6,711 nucleotides of DNA, from NCBI GenBank assembly GCA_013153135.1, contig JAADFA010000049.1, positions 1 to 6,711 of the forward strand. The letters are read 5' to 3'. Positions 1 to 5,116 of the stretch are shown one piece after another (positions within the stretch are counted from its first letter, which is position 1; each line of letters starts with the position of its first letter). Source of the stretch: Chloroflexota bacterium (GTDB lineage: Bacteria > Chloroflexota > Anaerolineae > Anaerolineales > DRMV01). A program made the position numbers and the translations under genes. A model generated the notes under the pieces. That model was not told where the DNA came from. It worked only from the letters and a program-made list of their open reading frames with translations, and did not search any database.

Positions 1-124
1 GCCCAAGATTCGAAGGCACACAGATATAATGTTGCAGAAACGGTCAAGCGCCGCGAGCTGAAAGCCCACAGCCGGTATAAAATAACGCGCGGATAGTTCA
101 GCCCAACGCGCGGCGGCGAGCATA

Positions 125-176
125 GCGGGCGGTCTCCGCCGCCGCCCGCGAATTTACGCGGGTTCCGCCGCCCGCG
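125..176. repeat. Cluster of overlapping GC-rich inverted repeats
   Basis: Three hairpins can be drawn. Hairpin A pairs GCGGGCGG 125-132 with CCGCCCGC 142-149. Hairpin B pairs CCCGCG 145-150 with CGCGGG 157-162 around an AATTTA loop. Hairpin C pairs CGCGGG 157-162 with CCCGCG 171-176. B shares arms with both A and C, so B excludes them, while A and C can coexist. No T-run follows, so this is not an obvious rho-independent terminator. It lies upstream of the predicted gatC transcription start, so for gatC it would act as DNA rather than RNA. It could instead belong to a transcript of a flanking gene. The pairing is seen directly; any function is inference. Confidence 0.45.
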
Positions 177-243
177 GTATGGGCTTCGTTTACAGGATTT
201 GCCTTACCCCTGCCTCCAAAATCAACCGACACCATCAAAGGAC

Positions 244-252
244 TGGTATAAT
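244..252 (+). promoter_or_regulatory. Extended -10 promoter of gatC (TGGTATAAT)
   Basis: A perfect TATAAT hexamer at 247-252 is preceded by TG at 244-245, one base before the hexamer, which is the extended -10 arrangement. A -35 match is weak: the best is CCGACA at 226-231, with a short 15-base spacer. That fits an extended -10 promoter that depends little on -35 contacts. Seven bases separate the hexamer from the A of the gatC ATG at 260. Transcription would therefore be expected to start at or within a base or two of the start codon. Confidence 0.7.
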
Positions 253-259
253 AACGAAC

Positions 260-544
260 ATGCTGACCCGAGAAGAAGTCCTCCACATCGCTCGCTTGGC
301 TCGTCTTGAGCTGACCGAAGCCGAGATTGAACAGTACCGGGAACAACTCTCGGCCGTGCTCGAATACTTCGCGCGGCTGGCCCAGGTGGATACAAGCGGC
401 ATACCGCCTACAGCCAGCGTGCTGCCCCCGCGCAGCGTGCTCCGGCCCGACGAACCGCGCCCGGGGCTCACCCGTGAGCAGCTCTTGGCGAACGCGGCCG
501 AGACCGAGGACGGACAGTTTAAAGTGCCCCCGGTGCTGGAGTAG
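260..544 (+). CDS. gatC: Asp-tRNA(Asn)/Glu-tRNA(Gln) amidotransferase subunit C
   Basis: This is the small, non-catalytic subunit of the GatCAB amidotransferase. It wraps around GatA and stabilises its contact with GatB, so that mischarged Glu-tRNA(Gln) and/or Asp-tRNA(Asn) is amidated in the cytoplasm. The product is 94 residues, the usual size of about 95. It has the family layout: an N-terminal helix beginning LTREEVLHIARLARLEL, a helical EQYREQLSAVLEYF segment, the VLRPDEP linker near residues 60-66, and the closing GQFKVPPVLE that inserts against GatA. The same frame extends upstream to an ATG at 179, but those 27 residues do not resemble GatC and the promoter would then lie inside the gene, so the ATG at 260 is chosen. 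No Shine-Dalgarno is properly spaced before it: AAAGGA at 237-242 is 17 bases away and overlaps the promoter. The message is probably leaderless. gatA follows after 48 bases. Confidence 0.95.
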   Translation: MLTREEVLHIARLARLELTEAEIEQYREQLSAVLEYFARLAQVDTSGIPPTASVLPPRSVLRPDEPRPGLTREQLLANAAETEDGQFKVPPVLE

Positions 545-553
545 TCGCCGCCT

Positions 554-570
554 CGGGGCCTGACGCCCCG
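554..570 (+). other. Small hairpin between gatC and gatA
   Basis: CGGGGC at 554-559 pairs perfectly with GCCCCG at 565-570 around a five-base loop (CTGAC). Only three T's follow, at 578-580, so it is a poor terminator candidate. It sits in the 48-base gap of an operon whose two products are needed together. It may tune readthrough or message stability between gatC and gatA, but that is inference from position alone. Confidence 0.4.
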
Positions 571-592
571 GACGGACTTTGGGAGTGGTCGC

Positions 593-2089
593 ATGACGTG
601 GACCCCCTTCGCGCCGCTTCGGGAAACCTTGCGCGCGCTGCAGCGCGGCGAGGTCAGCAGCGAAGACGTTACCCGCGCATATCTGGAACGCATCGACGCG
701 CTGGAACCCCAAATCCACGCGTTCCTCAGCCTTTACCCCGAGCAAGCCATCGCCCAAGCCCGGCAGGCGGACGCGCGCCGCGCGCGTGCACGCCGCCATC
801 CCGACGAGCCCGTGCCGCCTTTACTTGGCCTGCCCATCGCGGTCAAAGACGTGCTCGCGGTCGAAGGCATGACCTTGACCTGCGGCTCGCGTATCTTGGA
901 AGGCTTCGTACCTCCCTACACCGCGACCTCGGTCCGACGTCTGCTTGACGCGGGCGTGGTCATTGTGGGCAAGACCAATACCGATGAGTTCGCCATGGGC
1001 TCATCCACTGAAAACTCCGCCTACGGCCCAACCCACAATCCCTGGGACTTGACCCGCGTGCCCGGCGGCTCCTCGGGCGGAAGTGCCGCCGCGGTCGCCG
1101 CGCGTATGGTCCCCGCAGCCTTAGGCACCGACACCGGGGGCAGTGTACGTCAACCCGCGTCCTTCACCGGCGTGAGCGGGCTCAAGCCTACCTATGGCCG
1201 AATCTCGCGTTACGGCTTGGTCGCCTACGGCTCATCCCTGGACGTGGTTGGTGTGCTCGCGCCCCAGGTCGCGGACCTATGGCCGCTGTTCATCCATATG
1301 GCCGGATTCGACCCCAAAGACGCCACCAGCCGCGACGCACCCCTTCCCCCCGAACCCAACTGGGAAGCCGAACCAGACCTGCGGGGCTTGCGCATTGGGT
1401 TACCAAAAGAATATTTCGTACCCGGAATGCAAGCCGAGGTCGCAGACGCGGTGCGCGCCGCGGTGCAACATCTGGCGAATCTGGGCGCAGACGTCCGGGA
1501 GATTTCTTTGCCCCATACAGAATACGCGGTGCCTGTGTATTACATTATCGCGCCTTCCGAAGCTTCAGCGAACTTGGCCCGCTACGATGGCATCCGCTAC
1601 GGCCCCCGCGAGCCCGCCTCGCGCATGTGGGACGTATACTACCGCACACGCGGGCGGCGGTTCGGCCCCGAGGTCAAACGCCGCATTATGCTCGGCACCT
1701 ACGCCCTCTCCGCAGGATACTATGATGCCTACTACGCCCAAGCCCAAAAAGTCCGCACCCTCATCAAACAAGACTTTGAACGCGCGTTTGAAACCGTGGA
1801 CGTGATCGCAGCGCCCGTCGCACCCACCACCGCGTTCCGCCTTGGGGAGAAGGTAAACGACCCCTTGGCCATGTACCTGGAGGACATCTTCACCCTGCCC
1901 GCGAACCTGGCTGGCGTGCCAGGCCTCGCGTTCCCTGTGGGCTTTGACCACCAGGGCCTGCCCATCGGGATGCAACTCATGGGACCAGCCCTGGCCGAAG
2001 ATTTGCTCTTTCGCGTGGCCCACGCGTACCAACAAACGACGGATTGGCACACCCGCATCCCACCCGTGGCCCAGGGGCAACCCGCGTAA
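593..2089 (+). CDS. gatA: Asp-tRNA(Asn)/Glu-tRNA(Gln) amidotransferase subunit A
   Basis: This is the glutaminase subunit of GatCAB. It hydrolyses glutamine and passes the ammonia through a channel to GatB, where the activated Glu or Asp on the tRNA is amidated. The 498-residue product is normal for the family (about 485-495). The amidase-signature triad is intact by alignment with known GatA spacing: Lys85 in PIAVKDV, cis-Ser160 in the GGSSGGS loop (158-164), and nucleophile Ser184 in TDTGGSVRQP. The downstream stretch GLKPTYGRISRYGLVAYGSS is also typical, as is the C-terminal GVPGLAFPVGF / GLPIGMQLMGP region. GGGAG at 581-585 gives a good Shine-Dalgarno seven bases before the ATG. gatB is absent here, so it must be elsewhere if the complex is functional. 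The presence of GatCA implies the organism makes Gln-tRNA and/or Asn-tRNA indirectly. Confidence 0.97.
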   Translation: MTWTPFAPLRETLRALQRGEVSSEDVTRAYLERIDALEPQIHAFLSLYPEQAIAQARQADARRARARRHPDEPVPPLLGLPIAVKDVLAVEGMTLTCGSRILEGFVPPYTATSVRRLLDAGVVIVGKTNTDEFAMGSSTENSAYGPTHNPWDLTRVPGGSSGGSAAAVAARMVPAALGTDTGGSVRQPASFTGVSGLKPTYGRISRYGLVAYGSSLDVVGVLAPQVADLWPLFIHMAGFDPKDATSRDAPLPPEPNWEAEPDLRGLRIGLPKEYFVPGMQAEVADAVRAAVQHLANLGADVREISLPHTEYAVPVYYIIAPSEASANLARYDGIRYGPREPASRMWDVYYRTRGRRFGPEVKRRIMLGTYALSAGYYDAYYAQAQKVRTLIKQDFERAFETVDVIAAPVAPTTAFRLGEKVNDPLAMYLEDIFTLPANLAGVPGLAFPVGFDHQGLPIGMQLMGPALAEDLLFRVAHAYQQTTDWHTRIPPVAQGQPA

Positions 2090-2128
2090 CCCCAACTTCG
2101 CCCGGGCAACATCATGCCTGCATCGCCG

Positions 2129-2158
2129 CCCCCACGCCCCTGGCCGTGGGGGTGTTTT
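2129..2158 (+). terminator. Rho-independent terminator after gatA
   Basis: Eight perfect base pairs form between CCCCCACG (2129-2136) and CGTGGGGG (2145-2152), around an eight-base loop. The stem is followed by TGTTTT and then GTT. The hairpin begins 40 bases after the gatA stop codon. It sits ahead of a separate promoter at 2190-2198, which supports a real boundary between the gatCA unit and the next one. Confidence 0.88.
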
Positions 2159-2189
2159 GTTACGAACCCCATCCAGCCCGAGGGAAAGA

Positions 2190-2198
2190 TGCTATACT
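2190..2198 (+). promoter_or_regulatory. Extended -10 promoter of the TPR-ndk unit (TGCTATACT)
   Basis: TATACT at 2193-2198 (five of six consensus bases) carries an upstream TG at 2190-2191, the same extended -10 form as the gatC promoter. No convincing -35 box lies 16-18 bases upstream. The predicted start is near 2205-2206, giving a leader of about 25 bases. That leader contains a Shine-Dalgarno, GAGG at 2220-2223, six bases from the ATG at 2230. Unlike gatC, this gene is therefore expected to have a conventional leader. Confidence 0.6.
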
Positions 2199-2229
2199 AT
2201 ATGTAGTCCTAATCTCTGCGAGGCGGCCT

Positions 2230-4557
2230 ATGAGCACCATTGGTTTGCGCACCTACCTAAATCAACTTCGCGATTTAGTACAGGATGAGCAGTACGACGA
2301 GGCTATTCTGCACGCGCGGCACATCCTGCGATACTTTCCGAAGTACTTGCCCATTTACAAAATCTTGGGCGAGATCTACCTTCGGAAAGAACGCTACACC
2401 GAGGCCGAGGACCTCTTCCTGCGCGTGCTCGCGGCGGTACCGGATGACGACTTCGCGCACCTGGGCATGGCCGCGATCCGAGAAGAGCAAGGGAACTTGG
2501 ACGCGGCCATCTGGCACCTCGAACGCGCGCTCGAAGCCCAACCCAACAACTACCAACTTCAAGAGGAAATCCGTCGTCTGTACCGCGAGCGCGAGGGAGT
2601 CACGCCCCCGCGCATCCATTTCACACGCGCCGCGCTCGCGCGGTTGTATATGCGCAATGGCCTATATCCCCAAGCGATTTGGGAACTGCGCGCGGCTTTG
2701 CACGAAAATCCGCGGCGCTTGGACTTACAGACCTTACTCGCAGAGGCATACTTCCGCGCGGGCGAAGACGAGCAAGCTCTAAAAACCGCTCAACAGGTGC
2801 TGCAACGGCTGCCGTATAGCCTGGTCGCGAACCGTATTATGGCCACCCTGCTGGCCAAGCAAGGTAAGGATACCGAAGCCGAACGGTACCGCTCCCGCCT
2901 CGCAGAACTGGATCCGTACGAAGCCCTGGTGGACGAACGCCATCCCACAGCGGACAGCGTACCCGATGACGCCATCCAGGTGCCCAAGCTCACGGTGGCC
3001 CTAGAAGAAGATGAGATCAACGTCGAAGGCGACATCCCCTCGTTGCCCGATGTGTCCGCAGTGCAAGTTGATACTGGCTTCTTACTGGAGGTGCTCGCCG
3101 CGGACGAAAAACGTCCTCTTGAAGAAGAAGAAACCGCCTCACCCACGACTGACACCGAGCCCGAGGAGATCCCCTTGCAAGGGATCACGACCGAAGAAGT
3201 GCGCGCGACGGAAGAATTGCAGGAACCCGCGAGCGAGGCCGTGGAGGCGCGTGAAACCGAAGAGAGCTCGAAACCTGAAGCCGAAGCCACGGGGCCCTAC
3301 GTTCCTCCAGAAAAAGCTGAAGAACTTATCCCCGAATGGATGAAGGCCGCGGGTTGGGCCCCACGCGACCCATCCATTGACCTGGATGAGGCCGCGCTCG
3401 CGGCGGAAGAAGCCTGGGGAGAAAGCGAAGAAGAGGGCGAGGTCGCGCCAGGCGAAATGCCCGAATGGCTCAAAGCGCTACAACCCGAGATCGTGGAGCA
3501 AGACCAAAGCGAGGCCAGCGAAGGCCACGAGGAAACAGGCGGCCTTGGTGATTGGGTCCTGGAAGCCGAGGCCGCGGCCGAAGCCGAGGCCCCCGCGGCC
3601 CAGGCCGAGGTCCAGGTGCCCGAGGAGGTCTTCGAGGACGAAGAGGCTGCCCTGGCCTGGCTCGAGCAACTCGCAGCCAAGCAGGGCGCTCCCCTCGAGG
3701 AACTCGTCTCCTTCCGCGAAGGCGAGGCCGAGGCACCTGAGGCCACCGCCGAGCCCGAGGCCGAAGCCGAGGCCCCGGCCGTGAGCCAGGCTGAGCCCGA
3801 GGCCGAGGCGCCCGCCATCGAGGAGGGCGAAGGTCTGCCCGATTGGCTCACCGGCCTCGCACCCGAGGCCGCCACAGAGCCCGAGCCCGAGGCCGCGGCG
3901 GAGGCTTGGCTCCCCTTAGGTGATGCTGAAGCGGCCGAAGACGAGACAGCCATCCCGCCCATGGAGGGGCTGGCCAAAGTCACTGCTGAGCTACTAAGCG
4001 AGGAAGGAGAAGAAGCTGCCACGCAAGAGGCCGAGGAACCGGCCGATTGGCTCCAAGAAACACCCCAAGAACCAAGCGCAGCCGTCCCCGGCGTGAGCGA
4101 AGCCTGGGCCCCTGAGCCCGAAGTGGCTGAAGCGCCCAGCGAGACTGAAGAAACCCACGCCGGCTTCGATTGGGTAGAGGAAGTGGTCCAAAAGGCGGAT
4201 GAGGAGGTAGAAGTCAGCTTGCCAGACTGGGTTCGGGAGCTGCAAGTGCCCCCACGGGCAACCATGCCCCTCAAGCCCCTGCCCGAGGGACCGGATAAAT
4301 ACCGGAGCCGACTCAAGAAGGCTCGCCAAGCCCTGGCCGATGACCAACTGGACGAGGCCTTAAAGCACTACCGATTCTTGGTCCGACGGGGCAAGTTCCT
4401 GGATCAGGTTATCGAGGACTTGCAGCAAGCCCAATATTATTACCCAATGAGCATTGACCTTTTACAGCTGCTCGGTGATGCGCTGCAAAAGAAAGGGCGC
4501 TTACAAGAAGCGCTGGACGTCTACCTGCAAGCCGAAGAGCTGCTGCAAGCGGACTAA
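2230..4557 (+). CDS. Large TPR protein with long acidic, Trp-motif linker
   Basis: The product is 775 residues with no signal peptide or membrane segment visible, so probably cytoplasmic. Residues about 5-230 form an N-terminal block of TPR-like repeats, for example 41-73, 75-107, 131-163, 165-197 and 198-230. Residues about 250-680 are strongly acidic, rich in Glu, Ala and Pro, and probably disordered. They are dotted with tryptophan motifs: PEWM (W370), PEWL (W413), GDWV (W442), AWLEQLAAKQGAP (W478), PDWL (W539), ADWL (W607), FDWV (W648) and PDWV (W667). Residues about 690-775 return to TPR-like helices. TPRs bind peptides or proteins, so a scaffold or assembly role is likely, but no partner can be named. 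The ATG at 2230 has a Shine-Dalgarno and its own promoter. An in-frame ATG at 2044 would overlap gatA and read through the terminator, so it is rejected. ndk follows after 25 bases. I recognise the style from Chloroflexota proteins but know no assigned function. Confidence 0.9.
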   Translation: MSTIGLRTYLNQLRDLVQDEQYDEAILHARHILRYFPKYLPIYKILGEIYLRKERYTEAEDLFLRVLAAVPDDDFAHLGMAAIREEQGNLDAAIWHLERALEAQPNNYQLQEEIRRLYREREGVTPPRIHFTRAALARLYMRNGLYPQAIWELRAALHENPRRLDLQTLLAEAYFRAGEDEQALKTAQQVLQRLPYSLVANRIMATLLAKQGKDTEAERYRSRLAELDPYEALVDERHPTADSVPDDAIQVPKLTVALEEDEINVEGDIPSLPDVSAVQVDTGFLLEVLAADEKRPLEEEETASPTTDTEPEEIPLQGITTEEVRATEELQEPASEAVEARETEESSKPEAEATGPYVPPEKAEELIPEWMKAAGWAPRDPSIDLDEAALAAEEAWGESEEEGEVAPGEMPEWLKALQPEIVEQDQSEASEGHEETGGLGDWVLEAEAAAEAEAPAAQAEVQVPEEVFEDEEAALAWLEQLAAKQGAPLEELVSFREGEAEAPEATAEPEAEAEAPAVSQAEPEAEAPAIEEGEGLPDWLTGLAPEAATEPEPEAAAEAWLPLGDAEAAEDETAIPPMEGLAKVTAELLSEEGEEAATQEAEEPADWLQETPQEPSAAVPGVSEAWAPEPEVAEAPSETEETHAGFDWVEEVVQKADEEVEVSLPDWVRELQVPPRATMPLKPLPEGPDKYRSRLKKARQALADDQLDEALKHYRFLVRRGKFLDQVIEDLQQAQYYYPMSIDLLQLLGDALQKKGRLQEALDVYLQAEELLQAD
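3562..3903 (+). repeat. Low-complexity GAGGCC-type coding repeats in the TPR gene
   Basis: This stretch encodes roughly residues 445-558 of the TPR protein. It contains many degenerate GAGGCC/GAAGCC units specifying Glu-Ala and Glu-Pro runs. A 13-base word, GAGCCCGAGGCCG, occurs at 3751-3763, 3793-3805 and 3883-3895, always in the same reading frame; the copies start 42 and 90 bases apart. Such a repeat is a likely site of in-frame length variation between strains by slippage or recombination. The same bias produces a spurious long antisense frame. Confidence 0.7.
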
Positions 4558-4582
4558 CCCAACTTCCAAGGAGGCCAACAGG

Positions 4583-5038
4583 ATGGAGCGCACCTTTGTC
4601 CTCATCAAGCCTGACGCGGTCCAACGCGGGCTCATTGGCGAGATCATCAAGCGGCTCGAGCAACGCGGCCTGCGCTTGGTCGCGGCGAAGTTTATGATGG
4701 TCTCTCAAGAGCTCGCGGAAAAGCACTACGCGGTGCATAAGGGCAAACCTTTTTACGAGAGTTTGATTGCTTACATTACGTCGGGCCCCGTCATGGCTAT
4801 GGTTTGGGAAGGTACCAACGCGATCGCGGCTGTGCGCCAAACCATGGGCGCGACCCGGCCGACCGAGGCCACGCCGGGGACGATCCGTCATGACTTTGGT
4901 CTGGAAATCGGCCGTAACTTAACCCACGCGTCGGACGGACCCGAAACGGCCAGGCAAGAGATCGCGCTCTGGTTTCGGCCCGAAGAGCTAATCGAATGGC
5001 GCAGGGATATTGACCGATGGGTTTTCGAGAAACCCTAA
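4583..5038 (+). CDS. ndk: Nucleoside diphosphate kinase
   Basis: The enzyme moves the gamma phosphate from ATP to other nucleoside diphosphates through a phosphohistidine, balancing the cytoplasmic NTP and dNTP pools. The 151-residue product has the family size and landmarks: the start ERTFVLIKPDAVQRGL with Lys9, the Lys-rich HKGKPFY segment (52-58), the nucleotide-binding PGTIRHDFG (98-106), and the active-site NLTHASD (112-118) with catalytic His115. The common motif is NxxHGSD, so Ala116 replaces the usual Gly next to the histidine; this looks tolerable. A perfect AAGGAGG at 4568-4574 lies eight bases before the ATG. A longer frame from 4454 overlaps the TPR gene and adds residues unlike Ndk, so it is rejected. 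It shares a transcript with the TPR gene (25-base gap, no terminator between) and is closed by the terminator at 5048-5072. Confidence 0.97.
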   Translation: MERTFVLIKPDAVQRGLIGEIIKRLEQRGLRLVAAKFMMVSQELAEKHYAVHKGKPFYESLIAYITSGPVMAMVWEGTNAIAAVRQTMGATRPTEATPGTIRHDFGLEIGRNLTHASDGPETARQEIALWFRPEELIEWRRDIDRWVFEKP

Positions 5039-5047
5039 GCCCAGCTT

Positions 5048-5072
5048 GCCCCGCGGCTCGCGGGGCGTTTTT
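5048..5072 (+). terminator. Rho-independent terminator after ndk
   Basis: GCCCCGCG (5048-5055) pairs perfectly over eight bases with CGCGGGGC (5059-5066) around a three-base GCT loop, followed by G and a run of five T's at 5068-5072. It begins nine bases after the ndk stop codon. It separates the TPR-ndk unit from the radical SAM gene. Confidence 0.92.
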
Positions 5073-5089
5073 GTCCGCATCGTTGCCCT

Positions 5090-5095
5090 TATAGG
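5090..5095 (+). promoter_or_regulatory. Weak candidate -10 for the radical SAM gene (TATAGG)
   Basis: A promoter is expected between the terminator ending at 5072 and the start codon at 5117. The best -10 match is TATAGG at 5090-5095, which keeps only the first four consensus bases. There is no TG extension, and TTGTCC at 5071-5076 lies too close (13-base spacer) to be a normal -35. If used, transcription would start near 5102, leaving a very short leader that still contains the AGGAGG ribosome site. Confidence 0.25.
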
Positions 5096-5116
5096 CTGCA
5101 CACAGGAGGAGGGTCC

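Larger units (their letters stand above)
1..259. other. Non-coding or weakly coding region upstream of gatC, repeat-rich
   Basis: No recognisable gene lies here. The stretch holds a 9-base direct repeat, AACGCGCGG, at 84-92 and 105-113 (21 bases apart). It also holds a 12-base direct repeat, CCGCCGCCCGCG, at 139-150 and 165-176, and a cluster of GC-rich inverted repeats between 125 and 176. TATAAT-like hexamers occur at 25-30, 76-81 (TATAAA) and 247-252; only the last sits properly before a gene. A minus-strand frame is open from an ATG at 121-123 to the left edge (41 codons). A plus-strand frame is open from base 1 to a TAG at 94-96 (31 codons). Neither protein is recognisable and at most one can be real. 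The simplest reading is an intergenic region holding the end or start of a neighbouring gene plus the gatC promoter. Confidence 0.5.

Noticed and set aside
179..259. N-terminal extension of GatC to an ATG at 179
   Set aside because: The extra 27 residues do not match GatC, and a strong -10 promoter lies inside this stretch.
1..259. Possible tRNA or other RNA gene in the left flank
   Set aside because: I found no cloverleaf arms or GGTTCGAATCC-type T-loop; the visible pairing is only simple GC-rich hairpins.
98..799. Minus-strand open frame (233 codons) across gatC and the start of gatA
   Set aside because: It is antisense to two unmistakable genes, Arg/Gly-rich, with no family features. GC-rich DNA gives such frames by chance.
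1565..2095. Minus-strand open frame opposite the end of gatA
   Set aside because: It overlaps conserved GatA coding sequence and shows no recognisable protein features.
2044..2229. N-terminal extension of the TPR protein to an ATG at 2044
   Set aside because: It would overlap gatA by 46 bases, run through the terminator at 2129-2158 and the promoter at 2190-2198, and add residues unlike the TPR domain.
3297..4316. Long minus-strand open frame (339 codons) opposite the TPR gene
   Set aside because: It is Ser/Ala/Gly-rich low-complexity sequence produced by reading GAG/GCC-rich codons backwards, with no recognisable domain. The sense strand encodes clear TPR repeats.
4454..4582. N-terminal extension of Ndk into the TPR gene
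   Set aside because: Ndk starts typically at the ERTFVLIKPDAV block, and the ATG at 4583 has a perfect Shine-Dalgarno.
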